A DNA stretch of 17,435 bases from an uncultured Aquincola sp. (GTDB lineage: Bacteria; Pseudomonadota; Gammaproteobacteria; Burkholderiales; Burkholderiaceae). Below, piece after piece: positions 8,148 through 16,690 of the stretch. Within the stretch, counting starts at the first letter, position 1; the number at the start of each line of letters is the position of its first letter. The position numbers and the translations under genes are program-made. The stretch lies in NCBI GenBank assembly GCA_937883885.1, contig CAKZXL010000741.1, forward strand, positions 1 to 17,435. Direction: 5' to 3'. The notes below the pieces were generated by a model. That model was not told where the DNA came from. It saw only the letters and a list, made by a program, of their open reading frames with translations, and did no database searches.

Positions 8148-9169
8148 AGCACAGTCTGTTGCCCGGCTCCCCGCTGCGCGCCGCGCTGATCGTCGCGACC
8201 GTCCTTGCCGCCACGAGCGCACACGCACAGTTCGACTACACCGCCTACGGCGTCGCCGACTTTTCCTACGGCCGCTTTGAGCCCAGCGGCTTCGAGCGGG
8301 TGCACCGCTTCAACAGCAATTCGATGACGGCGAGCTTTGTCGGCGTCAACGCAAGTTATGGCTTCGAGGGTGGGTGGAAGCCCGGCGTGACGCTCGAAAC
8401 CTTCGTGCGCTTTCAGGACGCACAGACCGGACGCAATCAGAGCGATCCCTTGCTGTCGCGCAAGGCCTTCGTTTCGCTGTCCAGCGACTACGGCGCGCTG
8501 AGCTTGGGCCGCGTGCAAACACTGCTCTTCGACGCCACCGTCCGCTTCAACGCGCTCGGCAACTCGGTGGCCTTCTCGCCGGCCATCCGTCACGTCTTCG
8601 CCTCAGGCAACCTTGAAGCTGTGCAGGGCGACTTCTACTGGAACCGCACGCTCGCCTACGTCTCCCCGCTGCTGTTAGACAGCGTCACTATGAGCGCCAT
8701 GCATGGGCGCGGTCGCGACGGTGGTGACCACAATCGGCTCAATGCGGCCAACATCGTGTTCTCGCGCGGGGTCTTCGCCGCCGCGCTGACATGGCAACGG
8801 GTCAAGCTCGACAACCGCGTCGACGACGCGACGCGCGAGTCGACCTGGCAGCTCGGCAGCAGCTACAACTTCGGCCGGGCACGCCTGTTCGGCACCTACA
8901 CCCACACCGATGACGGCGGGCTTGACGTGCGCAGCAACCTGCTATCGGCCGGCGTCGCGGTGCCGCTGGGCCCCGGCACCGTGCTGTTTCAGGCCGGCCA
9001 GGCGCAGGCCGACGGACCGGCCGTGGACCGCAAACACACCACGGTGTCCGGTGCCTACCTCTACGAATGGGACAGCGTGACCCACTTCTACGTGGTGGCC
9101 ATGGACGACCGGGTGCGCGGGCAGACGGAGGGCAAGTCCTTTGCAATCGGTGTGCGGTACAGCTTCTAG
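8144..9169 (+). CDS. Gram-negative porin (Burkholderiales trimeric type)
   Basis: ATG 8144 overlaps the previous stop as ATGA and is preceded by GGGAGGGG (8132-8139), so the two genes should be translationally coupled. The 341-residue product has a signal peptide cleaved near SAHA-Q (after residue 28). A beta-rich chain follows with porin phrases such as YGVADFSYG at the mature N-terminus, FVSLSSDYGALSLGRVQT in the early strands, and a terminal Phe in GVRYSF, the beta-barrel assembly signal. The length matches the general diffusion porins of beta-proteobacteria. It should form an outer-membrane channel. In this operon the porin might serve as a conduit around the heme proteins, as in porin-cytochrome assemblies, but no direct sequence evidence for such a complex exists. 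The intramembrane protease gene begins inside its 3' end. Confidence 0.9.
   Translation: MKHSLLPGSPLRAALIVATVLAATSAHAQFDYTAYGVADFSYGRFEPSGFERVHRFNSNSMTASFVGVNASYGFEGGWKPGVTLETFVRFQDAQTGRNQSDPLLSRKAFVSLSSDYGALSLGRVQTLLFDATVRFNALGNSVAFSPAIRHVFASGNLEAVQGDFYWNRTLAYVSPLLLDSVTMSAMHGRGRDGGDHNRLNAANIVFSRGVFAAALTWQRVKLDNRVDDATRESTWQLGSSYNFGRARLFGTYTHTDDGGLDVRSNLLSAGVAVPLGPGTVLFQAGQAQADGPAVDRKHTTVSGAYLYEWDSVTHFYVVAMDDRVRGQTEGKSFAIGVRYSF
9127..9132 (+). promoter_or_regulatory. Shine-Dalgarno site supporting a TTG start
   Basis: GGAGGG ends 8 nt before TTG 9141, inside the porin gene. No in-frame ATG exists near the beginning of the protease gene, so this site favours TTG 9141 over the other candidate, GTG 9150. 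Confidence 0.6.
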
Positions 9170-9695
9170 GCCCGGCACGGGCCCCCGGCCCTTCAAGCTG
9201 CTGCTGGTCGTGGCCGCGGGGCCGATTGGCGCGTGGATAGCCGTCATTGCAGGACAAGCAGGCGCTTGGCCGGTCATCGTGCCGCCGTCCGATCCGGCAG
9301 GTCTTCTGACGGTGCTCGTGCTCGCCCCCGTACTCGAAGAAATCGTCTTCCGCGGTGGCCTTCAGCCCTGGCTTGAACGTCGAGGCATCGGCCAGTGGCA
9401 ACCTCTGCCCGGCATTGACAGCGCGGTTCTGCTGACAAGCATCGCTTTCGCAATCTCCCACCTAACTCACGCGCCTCCACTATTGGCAGCCGCCACTCTC
9501 GTGCCGTCGATGCTGCTGGGATTGACTCAACAGTGGCACAAGCGGTTATTGGTGACGATATCGATTCATGCTTGGTTCAACGCTTGCATATTATTTTCCG
9601 GCGGCCATTTGTTACCGCGAGACGCCACCCCGCCACAAGCCTGGAGCAGCCAATGGGAATCATCCGAATTGGGTATGGTGACTTCACAATGCTAA
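9141..9695 (+). CDS. mrtJ: CPBP/Rce1-type glutamic intramembrane protease, probable JDVT-CTERM sorting enzyme MrtJ
   Basis: The 184-residue membrane protein carries all the hallmark motifs of the CPBP (Abi/CAAX type II) family: EEIVFRG with the catalytic Glu pair E66-E67 and R71, FAISH (103-107), and HAWFN (143-147). These lie in hydrophobic helices at about 20-42, 52-65, 94-107, 114-127 and 136-152. This family includes the predicted enzymes that process Cys-containing C-terminal sorting signals (MrtX, MrtC, MrtP, MrtJ, MrtS and MrtA). A JDVT-CTERM-like substrate is encoded two genes upstream, which makes MrtJ the best reading. A different CPBP function is possible and only a profile search would separate them. 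Translation probably starts at TTG 9141, 29 nt inside the porin gene, with a good Shine-Dalgarno site. The last ~27 residues after HLLPRD look unlike the core and run into a low-GC stretch, so the C-terminus may have been altered by the neighbouring insertion. Confidence 0.75.
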   Translation: MQSVCGTASRPGTGPRPFKLLLVVAAGPIGAWIAVIAGQAGAWPVIVPPSDPAGLLTVLVLAPVLEEIVFRGGLQPWLERRGIGQWQPLPGIDSAVLLTSIAFAISHLTHAPPLLAAATLVPSMLLGLTQQWHKRLLVTISIHAWFNACILFSGGHLLPRDATPPQAWSSQWESSELGMVTSQC

Positions 9696-10132
9696 AGTAC
9701 ATCGAGAATTTGAACGCTGCCGATCTGGAGCGAGCAGTTGGTTTTCACCGCGGACGCCTCAACGAGGGATTCCTGATCGTCGAATTGGCGGAGAGTGAAA
9801 TACTCCTTCCGCAAGATTTTGAGCTAAAGGCATCAAGTCGCTGGTCTGGAGGAAAGATGGCGTGCGTCGGTGGCGACAACATCGACGAATTACTTGTCAA
9901 CAGAGGACAGGACCCAGTCGCACTGAAGGCAAAAGTGGCGAGTTTCTTTTCGAGACGGGGAGGAAACACCCCTGCCAAGGTGCTCCCAAATCGTCATCAC
10001 GACGCGAACTGCCATTACCCAGATGCAGAAGCATTATCCCCAGGCGTTCGCAGTGGGATACCGCAATTTCGCCTAACCAAGGAATCTGGGGGAAAAAACT
10101 TCATTGTTGTGAGAGAGGCTCACAGACTTTAG
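9653..10132 (+). CDS. Hypothetical protein at start of low-GC island
   Basis: ATG 9653 has GGAG six bases upstream (9643-9646), giving 159 residues and a 43-nt overlap with the protease gene. An in-frame ATG at 9689, overlapping only 7 nt, is an alternative. I do not recognise the family. The protein looks soluble, with no signal peptide or membrane helix. It alternates charged and aliphatic stretches such as GFLIVELAESEILLPQDFEL, and has a basic C-terminal half with a His/Asn-rich patch (NRHHDANCHYPDA) and the ending GGKNFIVVREA. Base composition is markedly lower in GC than the genes on either side, which points to recent acquisition. Small unique proteins of this kind are often parts of toxin-immunity or defence cargo, but nothing here proves it. 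Confidence 0.6.
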   Translation: MGIIRIGYGDFTMLKYIENLNAADLERAVGFHRGRLNEGFLIVELAESEILLPQDFELKASSRWSGGKMACVGGDNIDELLVNRGQDPVALKAKVASFFSRRGGNTPAKVLPNRHHDANCHYPDAEALSPGVRSGIPQFRLTKESGGKNFIVVREAHRL

Positions 10133-10411
10133 CGCCTATGGCCAGTTTTCAATTTGGCACAAGCCAATTCGAGCACAGGTGCTATGGTTTTAGAGAATTG
10201 ACAGCGGGACCTAAAATCTTGCCTAAGCCAGCGACCGCTATCTCATTCCGGCGCGTTGAATTGGCGCGGCACGCCAAGCGGATAGATTAGTTGAACACGC
10301 GCGGTTGGTCAGAATCATGACCGCGAGAATCACGCCAAGTCCCGGCTCCATAGATTTACGCCGCGCGTTCTGAACGCACGACACCAAAGCTATAAACGCG
10401 AGTACACAATC
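10133..10411. other. Non-coding gap in the low-GC segment
   Basis: These 279 bases hold no credible gene on either strand. A TTGACA at 10198-10203 has no matching -10 box at proper distance. Near the right end a weak promoter-like pair precedes the next gene. No terminator or repeat was recognised. Confidence 0.5.
10368..10396 (+). promoter_or_regulatory. Weak sigma-70-like promoter candidate
   Basis: TTCTGA (10368-10373) and TATAAA (10391-10396) are separated by 17 bases and lie just ahead of the glycine-zipper gene at 10412. The -35 box matches only partly. The short distance to the start codon and lack of a clear Shine-Dalgarno would imply a very short leader. Confidence 0.3.
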
Positions 10412-10846
10412 ATGTCGAACATGAGTATTGTTGAAAGCAGAACAGCCTGCCTAATATCATCAACCGCGCTTGGAGCAGTTGTCGGCGCCATCGGAACCGG
10501 GGGCAATCCTATAGGCATTATAGTGGGTGGCGCAGGGGGCTATCTGCTTGGAAAAGTCGTCTGCAGGATACCCGCGCTAGAGCGAGTCTTCGACAATGCT
10601 TTTGGAAATGGCGATTGGGCACTGGTTGAACAAACGATGCTTGACCCGGTCATTAAAGCCGAAGCAATAGCACTCATTTCGACCGAAGCCAAAGTCAGCG
10701 AAGGGCGCGCCTCTGAGATTTGGTCTGCGCTTGCGGATCAATTGCAAAAGACCCCTCAAGACTCACAAGCGAAAAGAGCTTCTCTGAAGCACGCTATCAC
10801 CCGCCGCATGGTCAATCCGGACATGGCCTCGCCATTCTCGCCCTGA
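10412..10846 (+). CDS. Small glycine-zipper membrane protein of unknown function
   Basis: The 144-residue product starts at ATG 10412, with an in-frame ATG at 10421 as alternative. Residues 15-50 form a glycine-rich hydrophobic stretch with repeated GxxxG spacing, seen in LGAVVGAIG, IGIIVGGAGGYLLG. This is typical of glycine-zipper segments that insert in or pack within membranes. The rest (about 55-144) is soluble, helical and charged, ending in a basic region. There is no cleavable signal peptide. Glycine zippers occur in outer-membrane lipoproteins, in colicin-like and phage pore-formers, and in small toxin proteins; I cannot choose between these. The gene sits alone in the low-GC segment with no partner directly beside it. 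Confidence 0.65.
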   Translation: MSNMSIVESRTACLISSTALGAVVGAIGTGGNPIGIIVGGAGGYLLGKVVCRIPALERVFDNAFGNGDWALVEQTMLDPVIKAEAIALISTEAKVSEGRASEIWSALADQLQKTPQDSQAKRASLKHAITRRMVNPDMASPFSP

Positions 10847-11043
10847 CAGCTACCAAAGAAGCGTGATTGCCACTGAATCCCGTACAGCACTTGAAATTCG
10901 AACGCGCTCGCCAGCCCTGCTGCGCCCTGAGAATCAAAACATTATGTGCGCATCCGGAGGCAATAGATGAGGTGCGATGAGCCGATCCGATCGCTTCGAG
11001 AAGCACCTCGAAGCCCCTGATTACCGACCTTTCAGATTCATAA

Positions 11044-11219
11044 CTTTGTGGGCAGTACGAATCGGATGGCAGCGCGGCGAATACTCAATGCGAACGCGCC
11101 GCAGGCGTCGTCACCGCCCTGCTGCAGGCCGGGGTGCTCACGCGCCCGGCCGACGGCAGCACCGGCATCGAATTTCCGTTCGACGCCGTGAAGGTGGAAT
11201 TCCTGCTGCAGGCCGCCTG
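11044..11219 (+). pseudogene. 3' remnant of a COG4190/TumA-like winged-helix regulator
   Basis: The frame is open from 11044 to TGA 11217-11219 but lacks a start codon. Only the last ~40 codons look like a real protein: a helix GVVTALLQAGVL, a turn, then EFPFDAVKVEFLLQAA. That ending is characteristic, as far as I recall, of predicted DNA-binding proteins of the COG4190 type, including TumA-like antitoxins paired with TumE toxins. The family-like part begins near 11095, exactly where composition jumps from low to high GC. The 5' two thirds of the gene is therefore missing, presumably lost when the neighbouring low-GC segment arrived. The remnant runs antisense to the final ~45 codons of the transporter gene. 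Confidence 0.55.
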
Positions 11220-12464
11220 AACCACCCGCCCGGTGCGGCGCACGCGCCGCACGTTGAAGGCGCTGGCGATCAGCACGCCCTGCACCAGGGCCAGGCCCAG
11301 CCACACGGTGGTGTAGCGGCCCTGGTCCATCAGCGTGCCGAAGAGCAGCGGCGGCGCCGCCTGGCCAATGTCCAGGCCCGCATACACCACGCCGTAGACG
11401 CGGCCGGTGGCGTTGTCGGGGGCCGAGCGCTTGACCAGCAGGTCGCGCGACGGCCCGGCGATGCCGGCGAAAAACCCCATCACGCCGAACAGCACCGGCA
11501 CGGCCAGCGCCGGCAGGTCGGCCAGGCCCAGCACCAGCGCGATGGTGGCCGCCGTGCCGAAGGCAGCGCCCACGATGCGCTCGCAGCGCGCCGGGTCTGA
11601 CGCGAGGAAGCCGCCCAGCACCATGCCCCCGGCCGTGCACACCATGTAGATGGTCAGGCACATGGCCACCAGTCCCATCGGCACGTCGTGCAGGTGGCGT
11701 GCGGCCTCGGGCGCAAAGCTCTGCACCACGCTCAGCGAAGCGGCATAGAAGAAGAAGAACGCGAAGCACATCCACACCGCGGGAATCTTCAAGAAGTCGA
11801 AGGCGCCTTCGGCCTGCACCGCGGCAACACCGGGCTGGGCGGCGGGCGCAGCCGCAGGCAGCGGCGGCAGCTGCAGGTGGCTGCGTTGGAGCCACACCAG
11901 CGCCAGCACCGCAAAGGCCAGGCCGGCCGCCGCCAGCAGCGCCACGCGCCATGAATACGCATGCGCCAGCGGCACCAGCATGGCCGGCGCCAGCGCCCAG
12001 CCCAGGCTGCCGGTGATGCCGTGCACGCTGTAGGCATGGCCCAGCCGCGCCTTGCCGATCTTGCGGTTGAGCAGCGTGTAGTCCACCGGATGGAACACGC
12101 CGTTGCCCACGCCGGCCACCGCGGCCCAGAAACCCAGCATCGCGTAGCTGTGGCTGGTCGCGTAACCCAGCGCCGCCGTGCCCAGCAGGCCCAGGCCCAC
12201 GAACAACACCGGCCGCGCGCCGAACCGGTCGACGATGAAGCCCGAGGCCGCCTGCACCGCGCAGCTGACGACGAAGAAGATGGTGAGCAGGAAGCCCAGC
12301 TGCGTGTAGCTGACCGCGAACTCGTCCTTCAGCCACGGGAACAGCGGCGCCAGCAGCAGCTGGCTGTAGTGGCTGATCAGGTGGGCGATGCCGACCAGGC
12401 CGATGACGGTGGCGTCCTGGCGCAAGGGGGTGCCGGCGGCGGGCGGGGCTGCGAGTGTGCTCAT
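11085..12464 (-). CDS. MFS transporter, probable drug/metabolite exporter
   Basis: I place the start at ATG 12464 (MSTLAAPP); two in-frame alternatives lie further upstream, and none has a strong Shine-Dalgarno. The 459-residue protein has about 12 transmembrane helices with a central loop rich in Ala/Pro (about residues 205-230). The MFS motif A appears after helix 2 as DRFGARP. The opening VGIAHLISHYSQLLLAPLFP resembles the fosmidomycin-resistance (Fsr) branch, which consists of exporters. A divergent AraC regulator lies 65 nt away, a layout like NimT/NimR in E. coli. The substrate is unknown. The C-terminal ~45 residues after RTGRVVQAA are Ser/Thr-rich, unlike an MFS tail, and antisense to the regulator remnant. 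The natural stop may have been lost or the overlap may be ancestral. Confidence 0.85.
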   Translation of the reverse strand: MSTLAAPPAAGTPLRQDATVIGLVGIAHLISHYSQLLLAPLFPWLKDEFAVSYTQLGFLLTIFFVVSCAVQAASGFIVDRFGARPVLFVGLGLLGTAALGYATSHSYAMLGFWAAVAGVGNGVFHPVDYTLLNRKIGKARLGHAYSVHGITGSLGWALAPAMLVPLAHAYSWRVALLAAAGLAFAVLALVWLQRSHLQLPPLPAAAPAAQPGVAAVQAEGAFDFLKIPAVWMCFAFFFFYAASLSVVQSFAPEAARHLHDVPMGLVAMCLTIYMVCTAGGMVLGGFLASDPARCERIVGAAFGTAATIALVLGLADLPALAVPVLFGVMGFFAGIAGPSRDLLVKRSAPDNATGRVYGVVYAGLDIGQAAPPLLFGTLMDQGRYTTVWLGLALVQGVLIASAFNVRRVRRTGRVVQAACSRNSTFTASNGNSMPVLPSAGRVSTPACSRAVTTPAARSH

Positions 12465-12501
12465 GGCCGGCATGGTAGGTGCGCGGCCCGCGGCAGGTTT
12501 A

Positions 12502-12524
12502 CGATAGCCGGCCAACTTCTATCG
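12502..12524. promoter_or_regulatory. Inverted repeat in the divergent MFS/AraC intergenic region
   Basis: CGATAG (12502-12507) and CTATCG (12519-12524) form a perfect 6-bp inverted repeat with an 11-bp spacer, midway between the two divergent starts. That location and about one helical turn plus spacing suit an autoregulated AraC operator. No direct evidence of binding exists, and short inverted repeats occur by chance. Confidence 0.35.
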
Positions 12525-12529
12525 CGATC

Positions 12530-13447
12530 ATGCCAAGCCGCCCTGCCCGCGCCCAACGCCCCGCGCCTGCCGCCACCCACGCCATCGCCGCCGCGCCGCG
12601 TGGCGCTTCGCAGCGCATCGGGCCGCTGACGCCGCACCTCTTCACGCCTTCGGCCGAGCGGCCGGTGCGCATCAAGTGCCACCGGCTCACGCCCGACCAG
12701 TTCGTGGTGCCGCATGCGCATGAGTGGGCGCAGTTCGCGTTCTCCACCACCGGCGTCACGCGGCTGACCACGGCCGGCGGCTCGTACATCGTGCCGCCTT
12801 CGCGGGCGCTGTGGATTCCGCCGGGCGTGGAGCATGCCGTCACCGTGCTCAGCGACACCGACCTGATGACGCTGTACCTGCACCAGCACGCCGGCCGCTG
12901 CGGCCCGCAGGTGCCACGCGCCGAAGAAGCGCTGTGGCGCCAGTGCCGGGTGCTGGAGGTGAGCGACCTGCTGCGCGCGCTGGTGATGGCGATGGACGCC
13001 CGCCCCGACGACCTGGCCCGCCCGCGCCCGCTCGACCGCGAGCAGCAAGCCCGCGAGGCGCGGCTCAATGCAGTGGCGCTGGACGAACTGCGCCGCGCCC
13101 GCCCGGTGAAGCTGGGCGTGGACCTGCCCGCCGACCCGCGGCTGCGCGCGCTGTGCGAAGCGGTGCTGGACGACCCCACCCGCCATGCCACGCTGCAAGC
13201 CTGGGCCCGTGACACCGGCGCCAGCCCGCGCACGGTGGCGCGCCTGTTCCAGCAGGAGCTGGGCACGCCTTTCGGCCAATGGCGCCAGCAGGTGCTGCTG
13301 GCCAAGGCGGTGGCCATGGCCGCGCACAAGCACCCGATGAAGCGCATCGCCGCCGACCTGGGCTATGCCAGCGCCAGCGCCTTCACGGCCATGGTCAAGC
13401 GCTCGGTGGGCATGCCGCCGGCGCGGTTCTTCGGCTCGGCGCTGTAG
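12530..13447 (+). CDS. AraC-family transcriptional regulator (NimR-like)
   Basis: From ATG 12530 the protein has 305 residues. A GTG at 12479 would add 17 and cannot be excluded, since neither start has a clear Shine-Dalgarno. After an Ala/Pro-rich N-terminus comes a cupin ligand-binding domain (about 40-130) with PHAHEWAQFAF and VPPSRALWIPPGVEHAV. Two helix-turn-helix units occupy about 215-305: TLQAWARDTGASPRTVARLF and then RIAADLGYASASAFTAMVKR, ending with the family-typical GMPPARFF. It is transcribed away from the MFS gene and probably controls it and itself, in the way NimR controls the exporter NimT. The inducer is unknown. Confidence 0.9.
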   Translation: MPSRPARAQRPAPAATHAIAAAPRGASQRIGPLTPHLFTPSAERPVRIKCHRLTPDQFVVPHAHEWAQFAFSTTGVTRLTTAGGSYIVPPSRALWIPPGVEHAVTVLSDTDLMTLYLHQHAGRCGPQVPRAEEALWRQCRVLEVSDLLRALVMAMDARPDDLARPRPLDREQQAREARLNAVALDELRRARPVKLGVDLPADPRLRALCEAVLDDPTRHATLQAWARDTGASPRTVARLFQQELGTPFGQWRQQVLLAKAVAMAAHKHPMKRIAADLGYASASAFTAMVKRSVGMPPARFFGSAL

Positions 13448-13505
13448 ACTGCCCCCATGCCTGCCCGCCTGCCCCTGTCCTTCATCGCGATCATTCGAAT
13501 TCCGC

Positions 13506-13539
13506 GCTGACCGGGCACGTGCGCGTCGTCCCGGTCAGC
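13506..13539 (+). other. 10-bp perfect hairpin downstream of the AraC gene
   Basis: GCTGACCGGG (13506-13515) pairs perfectly with CCCGGTCAGC (13530-13539) around a 14-nt loop. It begins 59 nt after the AraC stop and 144 nt before the ACT-domain start. It lacks a following T-run, so it could be a factor-assisted terminator for the AraC transcript or part of the ACT gene's leader. Confidence 0.5.
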
Positions 13540-13582
13540 CGGGTCGATGCTGCAGCCAGCTCTCTCTTTCGTTCGCTGTCCT

Positions 13583-13637
13583 TCGATCCACGCGCAAGCC
13601 GCCTGCGGCGCCCCGCGCGCCCGCCTTTGTGGATCGA
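13583..13637 (+). promoter_or_regulatory. Leader stem-loop ending at the ACT gene's ribosome-binding site
   Basis: TCGATCCAC (13583-13591) and GTGGATCGA (13629-13637) pair perfectly over 9 bp. The right arm ends one base before AGGAAG (13639-13644), the Shine-Dalgarno for ATG 13650. A stem placed there could modulate ribosome access. The enclosed 37 nt are GC-rich and may fold further. Confidence 0.4.
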
Positions 13638-13649
13638 CAGGAAGACAGC

Positions 13650-13943
13650 ATGAACGCCCAAGACCTTTTTCCCCGCGCACCGCGCCTGGTGCAAACCTAC
13701 CTGATGGACCGCGATGCCGGCCTGATGTGCCGCATCCTGGGCCTGTACGCGGCCCGCGGCCTCGACCTGCTGAAGGTGGACTACGCCTATGCGGCGCAGG
13801 ACGTGATGAAGCTGGAAGTGGCCGTGTGCGGACTGCAGGCTGCCACGACCGAGTGCGTGCGGGTGCTGGTGGACAAGGCGTCCACCTTCGTCGGCGTGAT
13901 CGCGGCGGCGGAACAGCCCGCGGAACAGCGCCTGTCGGCTTAG
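13650..13943 (+). CDS. Small ACT-domain protein (IlvN/IlvM-like regulatory domain)
   Basis: ATG 13650 has AGGAAG five bases upstream and gives 97 residues. The fold reads as one ACT domain: an N-terminal strand, the helix region DAGLMCRILGLYAARGLDLL, a strand VDYAYAAQDVMKLEVAVCG, a second helix with RVLVDKASTFVGVI, and a short Ala/Gln tail. This is close to the regulatory subunit of acetolactate synthase, but no catalytic subunit lies beside it. It may be a free-standing amino-acid-sensing or regulatory subunit acting on an enzyme encoded elsewhere. Its leader contains two perfect stem-loops, and it converges with clpB 38 nt away. The ACT assignment is good; the partner is unknown. Confidence 0.75.
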   Translation: MNAQDLFPRAPRLVQTYLMDRDAGLMCRILGLYAARGLDLLKVDYAYAAQDVMKLEVAVCGLQAATTECVRVLVDKASTFVGVIAAAEQPAEQRLSA

Positions 13944-13970
13944 GCGCCCGCAGCAGAAGCCGCGGGCGCC
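13943..13970 (+). terminator. Hairpin terminator candidate after the ACT gene
   Basis: GGCGCCCGC (13943-13951) and GCGGGCGCC (13962-13970) form a perfect 9-bp stem with a 10-nt loop, beginning at the last base of the stop codon. No T-run follows, which is usual for many high-GC terminators. It sits between convergent genes and could act on both strands. Confidence 0.55.
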
Positions 13971-13981
13971 CGGTGCATCAA

Positions 13982-16588
<2,607 letters not shown>

Positions 16589-16613
16589 GGGGATTAACCT
16601 CCGATTGCGAGAG

Positions 16614-16642
16614 ACATGAGGCGCTCTGGCCCCGTTTTCAAG
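16614..16642 (-). promoter_or_regulatory. Sigma-32 heat-shock promoter of clpB
   Basis: On the minus strand the sequence reads CTTGAA (16642-16637), 15 bases, then CCTCATGT (16621-16614). The -10 differs at one position from the sigma-32 consensus CCCCATNT. Transcription would begin near 16607, leaving a leader of about 20 nt that contains the GGAGG site. Confidence 0.75.
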
Positions 16643-16690
16643 TTGCGCTACATCAAACGCGACAGCAATCGCCGGGCCCGGCGGCGCGCG

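Larger units (their letters stand above)
9653..11100. other. Low-GC accessory segment between the envelope operon and the MFS gene
   Basis: GC falls from roughly 63% or more in the flanking genes to about 40% here (hand count of 10381-10440: 24 of 60). The segment holds two unrecognised small genes and longer non-coding stretches than its surroundings. Its right edge abuts a regulator fragment missing its 5' part. No transposase, integrase, flanking repeat or tRNA was found, so how it arrived is unknown. The left edge is placed only approximately, near the end of the protease gene. Confidence 0.55.

Noticed and set aside
10198..10217. TTGACA and TAAAAT as a sigma-70 promoter
   Set aside because: Only 8 bases separate the two boxes, so they cannot work together.
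9862..10290. A 142-codon plus-strand frame overlapping the first island gene
   Set aside because: It starts inside the better supported gene, is Arg/Ser-rich without pattern and has no Shine-Dalgarno.
9653..11100. The low-GC segment as an integron cassette array or insertion sequence
   Set aside because: No transposase or integrase, no convincing attC-like pair and no terminal inverted or target repeats could be found by eye.
10977..11600. A plus-strand frame beginning MSRSDRFEKHLEAPDY
   Set aside because: The first 40 codons look faintly protein-like and might be a gene fragment, but the rest runs out of frame through the regulator remnant and antisense to the transporter, and the nearest GGAGG is 15 nt away.
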